This document shows, piece by piece, positions 9,804 through 17,626 of a stretch of DNA of 64,000 bases. Position 1 is the stretch's first letter. Every line of letters begins with the position of its first letter. The DNA comes from Methylobacterium sp. (GTDB taxonomy: Bacteria; Pseudomonadota; Alphaproteobacteria; Rhizobiales; Beijerinckiaceae): assembly GCA_020253445.1 (NCBI GenBank), contig JADCBP010000005.1, forward strand, positions 558,001 through 622,000, in the 5' to 3' direction. The notes under the pieces were generated by a model. That model was not told the DNA's origin. It did no database searches and saw nothing but the letters and a program-made list of their open reading frames with translations. The position numbers were made by a program, and so were the translations under genes.

Positions 9804-11462
9804 TCAGGCTTTTGCCTGCCGCAAGCGCGACTGGCGGATTTCGCCTCTCGCCTCGAGGATGGGGTGAGCCACCGAAGTGATATGCGCGTTGATGCGCTTG
9901 AGGTCGCGCAGGATATCGAGATGCAGCGAGGAGGTCTCGATCGAGGCGGGCGTGCCTTCGCGCAGGCGCGCGAGGTGCCGCTCCGTCGCCACCTTCTCCA
10001 GCGCGCGGATATTGTCCTTCTCGGCCACGAGATCGCGCGCCATCGTGATGTCGCGCGTCATGAAGAGTGTCATCGCGAGTTTCATCTGCTTGACGATGCG
10101 CGCGTGGAATTCGGTCAGTTCCGCCCATCCGGCATCGGAGAATGCGAGACCGAAGCGTTGCTTCTTCGCCGCCAGTTCGAGCAGGTTCTTGCAGATGATG
10201 TCGCCGACATGCTCGAGGTTGGTGGTAAACAGGATGAGGTTCACCGCCTGCTTCTGGTCGGCCTCGTCGGTCACCACGCGGGTGAGGCGGGTGAGGTAGA
10301 GCTTGATCGCCTCCTGAAGCGAATCCACCTCGTCATCGAGTTTGTGGATGGCGTTGCGGCGCGTGTCGTCGATGTCCTGAAAGGTGAGGATCGTCTCGCG
10401 CAGCATGGTCTCCACGCGCTCGGCGAGCCGGATGACCTCGCGGGACGCGGCGCCCAAGGCAAGATGCGGGCTTTCGAGCAGGGAATCATCGAGATGCAGG
10501 GGCCGCGCCGCCGCTTGTCCCTCATCCGGCAGGTCGGGCAACTGGCGCAACAGCATCCGTGCCGCGAGATCGAGCAGTGGCAGGAAGAGGATCGCGAGGC
10601 CGATGTTGAAGATCGTGTGGCTCGCGGCAATCGCGCGTTCCGGCGCCAGCGGCAGGGCAGCCACCCCCTCCTGCACCCACGGGAGGGCCAGCAGGCAGAG
10701 CAGCACCCCGGTGGCGCGGAAGACGATATTGCCGACGAGAATGCGCCGCGCAGCGCGCGGCTCGCGCCATCCCAGTCCCAGTGGAATGAGGCCCGCGCCA
10801 AGATTGGCACCGAGCAGGAATGTCACGCCCAGCGAGAGCGGGATCAGCCCCGAACCGACGAGACTCACGATCAGCAGCACCATCGCCACGGAGGAATGCA
10901 AGAGCCATGTCAGCCCCGCGCCGATGATGATCGCCAGAACGGCCTCGTTCGCCAGGCGTGACATCACCAGCACCAGCGTCGGATCGGTGCGGAGCGAGGA
11001 GGAAGCCTGCACGATCATTCCCAGCGAGAGGATCATCAGCGCGAGGCCGATCACCACGCGGCCAACCTGCCGCAGGGTCGCGTTCGAGGAGAGCATGAAG
11101 GCGCCCACGCCGCCGACCAGCAGCACGGGCACGAAAGCCTTGAGATCGAAGCTGAGCGCCTGAACCACGAAAGTCGAGCCGATATCCGCGCCGAGCGCCA
11201 CCGCGAGCGCCGGTACGAGCGCGATCAGCCCGCGCCCCGCGAACGAGGTGAGCAGCAGCAGGGCCGCCGTGGAACTCTGCATGGCCAGCGCAACCAGGGC
11301 GCCGAGCCCAACAGCACGCAGGCGGTTCTCCGTGGCCTGCATCAGCCAGCCGCGCAATTCCTCGCCGAAAGCGCGGGTCACACCCGTCTTCACGAGCCGC
11401 GTGGACCAGAGAAGCAGCGCGATCGCGCCCAGGAGGTTGAGGAGAATGGAACCGCCGCCCAT
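9804..11462 (-). CDS. Na/Pi cotransporter family protein with PhoU-like domain
   Basis: A 552-residue protein whose first 300 residues form two repeats of the NptA/SLC34-like transporter, with the QSSTA signature in VALAMQSSTAALLLL and a diverged second copy, LLHSSVAMVLL. The remaining 240 residues are helical and resemble a PhoU domain (for example LDDEVDSLQEAIKLYLTRLT). Such fusions carry out sodium-linked phosphate movement, often efflux, sensed by the PhoU part. I chose the ATG at 11462 because the transporter begins there (MGGGSILLNLLG); the upstream track extension is basic and not family-like. No strong ribosome site is visible. A link with phosphate released from phosphonates nearby is only suggestive. 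Confidence 0.82.
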   Translation of the reverse strand: MGGGSILLNLLGAIALLLWSTRLVKTGVTRAFGEELRGWLMQATENRLRAVGLGALVALAMQSSTAALLLLTSFAGRGLIALVPALAVALGADIGSTFVVQALSFDLKAFVPVLLVGGVGAFMLSSNATLRQVGRVVIGLALMILSLGMIVQASSSLRTDPTLVLVMSRLANEAVLAIIIGAGLTWLLHSSVAMVLLIVSLVGSGLIPLSLGVTFLLGANLGAGLIPLGLGWREPRAARRILVGNIVFRATGVLLCLLALPWVQEGVAALPLAPERAIAASHTIFNIGLAILFLPLLDLAARMLLRQLPDLPDEGQAAARPLHLDDSLLESPHLALGAASREVIRLAERVETMLRETILTFQDIDDTRRNAIHKLDDEVDSLQEAIKLYLTRLTRVVTDEADQKQAVNLILFTTNLEHVGDIICKNLLELAAKKQRFGLAFSDAGWAELTEFHARIVKQMKLAMTLFMTRDITMARDLVAEKDNIRALEKVATERHLARLREGTPASIETSSLHLDILRDLKRINAHITSVAHPILEARGEIRQSRLRQAKA

Positions 11463-11718
11463 CAGAGGCGATCCCGGCAGGCAAACCCGATGAGCATGGT
11501 GTCTCGACCTTTTTCGCGCGCCTTTCCGGGCGCGCCTTGCCTCACGCAGAATCGCGATCATGTTATTCGCCGGCTAAAATATCAAGCGGCAAATCAGCCC
11601 GTCGGCATCCCTATCTCTTGCCGGCTTTTGGCGGTTGCCAAGCCCATTCCGGCTGTCATGATTGCAACAAGAAGAGCCGCGCGCGAAATGCGCGCAGAGC
11701 AGGCGACGGGGAGCGGGC

Positions 11719-13086
11719 ATGGCGGGGAATCTGACCTTCGAGGCGCTGAAGGTGGCCGTGAAGGCGGGCGAGATCGACACGGTTCTCGTCTGTTTCGCGG
11801 ATATGCAGGGGCGGCTCATCGGCAAGCGCTTCCACGCGGAATTCTTCGTCCAGGGCGGCCACGAGGAAACCCATGCCTGCGACTACCTTCTCGCCAACGA
11901 CATCGATATGGAGCCGGTTCCCGGCTACAAGGCTTCGAGTTGGGAGAGGGGCTATGGCGATTTCGTGCTGAAGCCGGATCTCTCCACGCTTCGCCATGTG
12001 CCTTGGCTGGCAGGCACTGCCCTGGTGCTCTGTGATGTCGAGGATCACCACCATCATGATCTCTCGCATTCCCCGCGACAGATGCTGAAAAAGCAGCTCA
12101 GGCGGCTCGATGAGCGCGGCTACATGGCCCATTTCGCTTCAGAGCTGGAATTCTACCTCTTCGACGAGAGTTTCGAGGCCATCCGAGCCAAGCGCTACCA
12201 TGAGCCGAAGACGGCGGGGCAATATATCGAGGATTACCATATCCTGCAGACCTCCAAGGAGGAGGAGGTGATGCGCGCGATCCGACTGGGCCTCGCCGGC
12301 GCGGGCATCGCGGTGGAAAACTCCAAGGGCGAATGGGGGCCGGGGCAGGAGGAAATCAATGTCCGCTACGCCGATGCCCTCTCGATGGCCGATAACCACA
12401 CCATCCTGAAGAACGGCATCAAGGAGATCGCGTGGTCGAAGGGCAAGGCCGTGACCTTCATGTCGAAATGGCGCTACGACCTTGCGGGCTCGTCGTCGCA
12501 CATCCACATGTCGCTCTGGGACAAGGCGGGGAAGACGCCGCTTTTCCTCGATCCTTCCGCCGAATTCGGCATGAGCGCGCTGATGCGCTCCTTCGTGGCC
12601 GGGCAGATCAAATATGCCCGCGACATCACGTGGTTCCTCGCGCCCTATATCAACTCCTACAAGCGCTTCATGGCCGGCACCTTCGCGCCGACCAAGACCG
12701 TGTGGAGTAGAGACAACCGCACGGCGGGCTTCCGGCTGTGCGGGGAGGGCACTAAGGCCATCCGCATCGAATGCCGCATCGGGGGCGCGGATCTCAACCC
12801 CTATCTCGCCTTCTCGGCGCTGATCGCGGCGGGGCTTGCGGGCATCGACGAGAAGCTGGAACTCGGCAAACCCCATTCCGGCGATGCCTATGGCGGGCGG
12901 AAGCTTCCCGAGATCCCCAAGACCTTGCGCGAGGCCGCCGAAGCGCTCGACAAATCGAAGCTTCTTCGATCCGCCCTCGGCGATGATGTGGTGGATCACT
13001 ATGTCCACACCGCGCGCTGGGAGCAGGCGGAATATGATCGGCGCATCACCGATTGGGAATTGTTCCGCGGCTTCGAACGGTACTAA
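11719..13086 (+). CDS. Glutamine synthetase family protein (gamma-glutamyl-amine ligase type)
   Basis: A 455-residue protein of the glutamine synthetase fold, shorter in its N-terminal domain than GlnA and closer to PuuA/GlnT-like ligases that join glutamate to an amine. GGGGAG lies 6 nt before the ATG at 11719; the track start 11662 is too early. Motifs include the metal/glutamate site ELEFYLFDES, an ATP-site-like SSSHIHMSLWD and the arginine-rich IRIECRIGGADLNPYLAFSALIAAG. It heads an operon with an aldehyde dehydrogenase and an Fe-alcohol dehydrogenase, which argues for an amino alcohol or amine as substrate rather than ammonium. Confidence 0.8.
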   Translation: MAGNLTFEALKVAVKAGEIDTVLVCFADMQGRLIGKRFHAEFFVQGGHEETHACDYLLANDIDMEPVPGYKASSWERGYGDFVLKPDLSTLRHVPWLAGTALVLCDVEDHHHHDLSHSPRQMLKKQLRRLDERGYMAHFASELEFYLFDESFEAIRAKRYHEPKTAGQYIEDYHILQTSKEEEVMRAIRLGLAGAGIAVENSKGEWGPGQEEINVRYADALSMADNHTILKNGIKEIAWSKGKAVTFMSKWRYDLAGSSSHIHMSLWDKAGKTPLFLDPSAEFGMSALMRSFVAGQIKYARDITWFLAPYINSYKRFMAGTFAPTKTVWSRDNRTAGFRLCGEGTKAIRIECRIGGADLNPYLAFSALIAAGLAGIDEKLELGKPHSGDAYGGRKLPEIPKTLREAAEALDKSKLLRSALGDDVVDHYVHTARWEQAEYDRRITDWELFRGFERY

Positions 13087-13110
13087 ACCGGCACCAGCCG
13101 AGGACAGATC

Positions 13111-14496
13111 ATGACCGACATCACCTGCATCTCCCCCATCGATGGCGCGGAAGTCGCGCGCCGCGCAATCGCCAGCGCGGCCGAGATTGCCGCCGCACTG
13201 GCCGCCGCACGCGCGGCGCAGGCGGAATGGCGGCATGTTCCGCTTGCCGAACGGCAGGCGATGGTCGGTCGCTTTGTCGAGGCCATGCTCGCGATGAAGG
13301 ACGAGATCGGCCCCGAACTCACGCGCCAGATGGGCCGGCCGATCCGCTATGCCGCGGGCGAACTCAACGGTTTCGCGGAACGCGCGCGACACATGATCGC
13401 CATCGCCCCGCAGGCGCTCGCCGATATCGTGCCGGAAAGGCGCGAGGGCTTCACGCGGTTCATCCGCCGAAACCCGGCGGGCATCGTGTTCACGATTGCG
13501 CCATGGAACTATCCGTATCTCACGGCGGTGAACACGGTCGTGCCGGCATTGGTCGCGGGCAATGCGGTGATCCTGAAGCACGCGGCGCAGACGCTTCTTG
13601 TGGGCGAGCGCTTCCAGATGGCGGCCGATGCCGCCGGGCTGCCCAAGGGCCTGTTCCGCACGCTTGTGCTCGGCCACGAGGAGACGCTGAAGATCATCTC
13701 CTCCGGCTCGGTCAATCAGGTCTGCTTCACCGGTTCCGTGGAGGCGGGCCGGGTGATCGAGCGGGCGGCGGCCGGCACCTTCACCGGTGTGGGGCTGGAG
13801 CTCGGTGGCAAGGACCCGGCTTATGTTCGCCCCGATTGCGATTGGCAGAATGCGGTCGAAACCGTGGTGGATGCCGCCTTCTTCAATTCCGGGCAATGCT
13901 GCTGCGGCATCGAGCGGGCTTACGTGCATGCTGACATTTTCGACAGGTTCGTGGCCGACGCGAAGGCGCTTGTGAAGCAATATGTGATGGGCAACCCGCT
14001 GAGCGAGGCCGTGACGCTGGGCCCGATGGCGCAGTTGCGCCTCGCCGATGTGGTGCGCGCGCAATCCAACGCCGCGATGAAGGCGGGGGCGAAGCCGCAG
14101 CTCTGCCCGGTGGATTGGGCCGCGAACCGCGACGGCACGCCCTATCTCGCTCCGCAGATCTTCACAAACGTCACCCATGACATGGCGGTGATGAGCGAGG
14201 AGAGCTTCGGCCCCGTGCTCGGCATCATGCCCGTGCGCGATGATGACGAGGCGATCCGCCTGATGAATGACAGCAGATACGGCCTCACCGCCGCGATCTT
14301 CACGCGGGATATCGCGGCGGCCGAGCGCATCGGCGACCGGCTCGAAACAGGCACGGTCTTCGCGAACCGGGCGGATTATCTCGATCCCGGCCTCGCCTGG
14401 ACCGGGTGCAAGGAAACCGGGCGCGGCGTTTCGCTCTCCGTCCTCGGCTATGATGCGCTGACCCGCCCCAGGAGCTTCCACCTGAAACATGTGTAA
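13111..14496 (+). CDS. Aldehyde dehydrogenase family protein
   Basis: NAD(P)-dependent aldehyde dehydrogenase of 461 residues, starting 24 nt after the ligase stop. It has the general base in LELGGKDP (E230) and the thiol in NSGQCCCG (C264 most likely), and the FAPWNYP-type cofactor loop as FTIAPWNYPY. In context it would oxidise an aldehyde made by the downstream alcohol dehydrogenase, for example gamma-glutamyl-aminoaldehyde to the acid. The substrate is inferred only from the operon. A degenerate repeat follows its stop and separates it from the dehydrogenase gene. Confidence 0.84.
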   Translation: MTDITCISPIDGAEVARRAIASAAEIAAALAAARAAQAEWRHVPLAERQAMVGRFVEAMLAMKDEIGPELTRQMGRPIRYAAGELNGFAERARHMIAIAPQALADIVPERREGFTRFIRRNPAGIVFTIAPWNYPYLTAVNTVVPALVAGNAVILKHAAQTLLVGERFQMAADAAGLPKGLFRTLVLGHEETLKIISSGSVNQVCFTGSVEAGRVIERAAAGTFTGVGLELGGKDPAYVRPDCDWQNAVETVVDAAFFNSGQCCCGIERAYVHADIFDRFVADAKALVKQYVMGNPLSEAVTLGPMAQLRLADVVRAQSNAAMKAGAKPQLCPVDWAANRDGTPYLAPQIFTNVTHDMAVMSEESFGPVLGIMPVRDDDEAIRLMNDSRYGLTAAIFTRDIAAAERIGDRLETGTVFANRADYLDPGLAWTGCKETGRGVSLSVLGYDALTRPRSFHLKHV

Positions 14497-14502
14497 CGCC
14501 AC

Positions 14503-14631
14503 CGTCCTTGCGAGGAGGGCGCGCAGCCCCCGACGCGGCAATGCAGAAAAAAGGGCTGGATTGCTTCGTCGCCATAGTCCGTTTGAAGAACGGATGTTCT
14601 TGCAATCGCCCTATCGCTTCACGCAATGACG
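14503..14631. repeat. Degenerate REP-like intergenic inverted repeat
   Basis: The spacer between the two dehydrogenase genes begins CGTCCTTGCGAGGAG and ends CGCAATGACG, with an internal GGATTGCTTCGTCGCCAT. These are the hallmark words of the extragenic palindromes common in Hyphomicrobiales genomes, here diverged. Arms are imperfect and separated by an insertion-like middle part. It does not look coding and may act as an mRNA stem between the two genes. Confidence 0.6.
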
Positions 14632-14650
14632 CCTATGAACGGAAAAGGTC

Positions 14651-15808
14651 ATGATCCTTCGCGGCAACTGGAACTACCCCACCTCCGTGCGTTTCGGCGC
14701 GGGGCGCATCTCGGAACTCGCCGATGCGGTGAGGAAGGCGGGCTTTTCGCGGCCCCTGCTGGTGACCGACCCCGTGCTTGCGAAGATGCCGATGGTCGCG
14801 GCCGCCAAGGCGCAGCTGGATGCGGCGGGTTTGCCTTGCGCCATCTTCTCCGATGTGAAGCCAAACCCGGTGGCGGCGAATGTGGAAGCGGGCATCGCGG
14901 TGCTGCGCGCGGGGCAGCATGATGGCGTGGTGGCATTCGGCGGGGGCTCGGCGCTCGATGCCGGCAAGGTCATCGCCTTCATGGCCGGGCAGACCCGCCC
15001 GATGTGGGATTTCGAGGATGTCGGCGATTGGTGGACGCGCGCAGACCCGGCCGGCATTTTCCCCATCGTCGCGGTGCCCACCACGGCCGGCACAGGTTCG
15101 GAAGTGGGTCGCGCCGGCGTTATCACGGATGAGTTCACGCATACGAAGAAGGTGATCTTCCACCCGCTGATGATGCCGAAGATCACGATCTGCGATCCCG
15201 AACTCACCATCGGCATGCCCCGCTTGATCACGGTCGGCACGGGCATGGATGCCTTCGCGCATTGCCTCGAAGCCTATTGCGGGCCGTTCTACCATCCGCT
15301 GGCCGATGGCATCGCGCTCGAGGGGATGCGCCTTGTGAAGGAATATCTGCCGCGCGCGGCGAAGGACGGCGCGGATCTCGAGGCCCGCTCCCACATGATG
15401 AGTGCTGCTGCGATGGGCGCAACCGCCTTCCAGAAGGCACTTGGCGCGATCCACGCGCTCTCGCATCCCGTGGGCTCGCTCTACAACACGCATCACGGCA
15501 TGACGAACGCCGTCTTCATGCCCTATGTGCTGGAATTCAATCGCCGCGCGATCGATGAGAAGCTCACGCGCGTCGCGGCCTATCTCGGGCTGCAACCGAG
15601 CTACTCTGCCTTCCTCGATTTCGTGATGAAGCTGCGCGCGGAACTCGGCGTGCCGCACACGCTGAAGGAACTCGGCGTGCAGAGCCCTGATGTCGCGCTG
15701 ATGGCCACGATGTCCCCCAACGATCCCACCGCCGGCGGCAATCCCGTGCCGCTGACGGAAGAGGCCTGCGCCGACCTCTTTCGGCGGGCCATCGAGGGAC
15801 GGGTGTGA
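14651..15808 (+). CDS. Iron-containing (group III) alcohol dehydrogenase
   Basis: A 385-residue Fe-ADH. The NAD-binding loop FGGGSALDAGK (about residues 96-106) and TTAGTGSEVGRAGV are present, and the metal ligands can be placed at D200 and H204 (GMDAFAHCLEAY), H268 (GAIHALSHP) and H282 (NTHHGMTN), matching FucO spacing. It should oxidise a primary alcohol to an aldehyde; next to the ligase and aldehyde dehydrogenase this fits stepwise oxidation of an N-glutamylated amino alcohol. GGAAAAGG precedes the ATG. A repeat-bearing 154-nt gap separates it from the previous gene, so it may also be expressed alone. Confidence 0.86.
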   Translation: MILRGNWNYPTSVRFGAGRISELADAVRKAGFSRPLLVTDPVLAKMPMVAAAKAQLDAAGLPCAIFSDVKPNPVAANVEAGIAVLRAGQHDGVVAFGGGSALDAGKVIAFMAGQTRPMWDFEDVGDWWTRADPAGIFPIVAVPTTAGTGSEVGRAGVITDEFTHTKKVIFHPLMMPKITICDPELTIGMPRLITVGTGMDAFAHCLEAYCGPFYHPLADGIALEGMRLVKEYLPRAAKDGADLEARSHMMSAAAMGATAFQKALGAIHALSHPVGSLYNTHHGMTNAVFMPYVLEFNRRAIDEKLTRVAAYLGLQPSYSAFLDFVMKLRAELGVPHTLKELGVQSPDVALMATMSPNDPTAGGNPVPLTEEACADLFRRAIEGRV

Positions 15809-15958
15809 TTTCAACCGATTGGGGCAAGTTCATCTTTACCTTGCAACCAATAATTGTGAATCGGCGATGCATGCAACCGTGTGTCGCTATTTCCGTTTTC
15901 CGGCGCTCTCAGGGTCTGAAATGGCGTATTTGCGCGATTTTGCCGCGCATTTGAATGA

Positions 15959-15973
15959 AACTTCCGGGAAGTT
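15959..15973. promoter_or_regulatory. Perfect palindrome upstream of the TadG-like gene
   Basis: AACTTCCGGGAAGTT has 7-nt arms around a central G, 91 nt before the TadG-like start, in a comparatively AT-rich 255-nt spacer where I see no credible gene. Size and position fit a dimeric repressor or activator site; no known operator is recognised. Confidence 0.35.
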
Positions 15974-16063
15974 CGCTCTCGCGGCTCCGCGATCGATTTA
16001 AAACTTTGTTCCGGTTTTGGCGCGAGCGTTCGGGCCTGAAATCCCGTTTCCACGAGGTCAGCC

Positions 16064-17530
16064 ATGGGTCGCCAAAAGCTTTCTACCTTGACGCGTCGCT
16101 TCGCGCGAGACCGCCGCGGTCATGTCGCCATGATCTTCGCCCTGAGTTCCGTGGGATTGATCGGCGTCACCGGCCTTGCCGTGGATTATGCACGCGGCTC
16201 GCAAGCGAAATCCTCGCTTTTCTTTGCGGCCGACGCGGCCGCCCTCGCGGGAGCCCGCCTCGTCGGAACAGAGGCCGAGCGCGAGGAAGCGGCGAAGCAG
16301 GTTTTCGAGGCCAACCTCAGTCAGAGTGAAAATGATCTGACCAAGATCTCGATGAAGCCGGAGAACATCGTGAAGGATGGGCGCAACTACGGCTTTCGCG
16401 TCACGGCCTCGGCCGATATCCCAACCACGATGAGCCGCATTCTCGGCTTCCAGGAACTCGGCGTTTCCACCCTCGCGGAAGCGATCGGCGTGCTCACCAC
16501 GCCTACCGAGGTGGTGCTGGCGCTTGACACGACCTTTTCGATGACCGGCTGGAAGGTCGCGACGCTCAAGGATGCCGCGACCAAGCTGATCGACGATCTG
16601 AAGCCCCTGGCGCTGGACCCGGACAAGCTGAAATTCGGCATCGTGCCCTTCGGGCAATATGTGAATATCGGCGTCTCGAACCGCAACCAGCCGTGGATGA
16701 ATGTGCCGCCGGATTCCTCGACCACGACGACCAGTTGCGCGATGCAACAGAAGGTGATCGGCAATACGAACTGCAAGCAGGTCTGGGTGCCCCCGCAGCC
16801 AGCGAAGCCGCCGGGCACCTGCTATAATGACGGTGTTCCCTTTACCTGCGGAGGCTCTGCCGCCAAGGCCGGGTACTTCGAGAACAAGTGCGACGCGGTT
16901 TACGGGCCGCCGACGCAAGTCTGCAAGACCACGACCGCCACCTTGAAATGGAACGGCTGCGCCGGCTCGCGCAATTACCCTCTCGACACGCAGGACGGCA
17001 GCTACGGCACGCGCATCCCGGGCCTCATGAACATCAACTGCGGCACGGAGATTCTCGATCTGACCACCGATGCAACCTTGGCGAAGGCCCGCATCCAGGC
17101 GCTCACGCCGAATGGCGAGACCTATATCCCGGGCGGCCTGATCTGGGCCTGGCGCATGCTTTCGCCGCAGGCACCGCTCAGCAACGCCGCGACCCGCACA
17201 TCGGCGAACCCCGTGCGCAAGTTCCTGATCCTGATGACGGATGGCCTGAACACCAAGTCGCCGAACTATCCCACCCATAACGGCTCGAATGGTGCGATCT
17301 CGAACCAGCTCGTCAAGGAGATCTGCAAGAACATCTCCAAGGATACGGCCAACGCCATCACCATCTATTCGGTGGCCTTCGATGTGAGCGACGTGCCCAC
17401 CAAGGACCTCCTGAAGACCTGTGCCCTCGATACGGGCGGCCAGTTCTTCGATGCGAAAAATGCGGCGGACTTTCTTGCAGCCTTCTCGAAGATCGGCATG
17501 AATATTGGCGAGCTTCGCCTGACGAAGTGA
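16064..17530 (+). CDS. TadG-like pilus-associated protein with von Willebrand factor A domain
   Basis: A 488-residue protein with one N-terminal membrane helix (about 21-42) preceded by RRFARDRRGHVAMIFAL, the TadE/TadG signature for Flp pilus assembly proteins, followed by the usual DAAALAGA stretch. The exported part has a VWA domain with a MIDAS-like DTTFSMTG (from D155) and KFLILMTDG. A Cys-rich, Pro-rich insert (about residues 220-320) interrupts the VWA fold and may form disulfides outside the cell. No other tad genes are adjacent, so it is an orphan copy, possibly an adhesion protein. A strong terminator follows. Confidence 0.82.
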   Translation: MGRQKLSTLTRRFARDRRGHVAMIFALSSVGLIGVTGLAVDYARGSQAKSSLFFAADAAALAGARLVGTEAEREEAAKQVFEANLSQSENDLTKISMKPENIVKDGRNYGFRVTASADIPTTMSRILGFQELGVSTLAEAIGVLTTPTEVVLALDTTFSMTGWKVATLKDAATKLIDDLKPLALDPDKLKFGIVPFGQYVNIGVSNRNQPWMNVPPDSSTTTTSCAMQQKVIGNTNCKQVWVPPQPAKPPGTCYNDGVPFTCGGSAAKAGYFENKCDAVYGPPTQVCKTTTATLKWNGCAGSRNYPLDTQDGSYGTRIPGLMNINCGTEILDLTTDATLAKARIQALTPNGETYIPGGLIWAWRMLSPQAPLSNAATRTSANPVRKFLILMTDGLNTKSPNYPTHNGSNGAISNQLVKEICKNISKDTANAITIYSVAFDVSDVPTKDLLKTCALDTGGQFFDAKNAADFLAAFSKIGMNIGELRLTK

Positions 17531-17574
17531 CGCGCCGGAGGATGGGCCCTGCCGGAGCGCGGGCCCCATCGCGA

Positions 17575-17606
17575 AGACCCGGCAGCGATGCCGGGTCTCT
17601 TGTTTT
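17575..17606 (+). terminator. Intrinsic terminator after the TadG-like gene
   Basis: AGACCCGGCA, GCGA loop, TGCCGGGTCT, then CTTGTTTT: a perfect 10-bp stem with a T-rich tail 45 nt after the stop. A second, bulged stem (GATGGGCCC / GGGCCCCATC, about 17541-17570) precedes it. It also separates the gene from the converging GGDEF-EAL gene. Confidence 0.85.
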
Positions 17607-17626
17607 CAGGAACGGGCAGGCGAGGC

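Noticed and set aside
12139-14541. 800-residue antisense ORF over the ligase and aldehyde dehydrogenase genes
   Set aside because: Arg/His-rich composition of a GC-rich mirror frame; the plus-strand proteins have clear catalytic motifs.
15811-16065. 84-residue minus-strand ORF in the TadG promoter region
   Set aside because: No ribosome site, no motif, and composition no different from random translation of the spacer.
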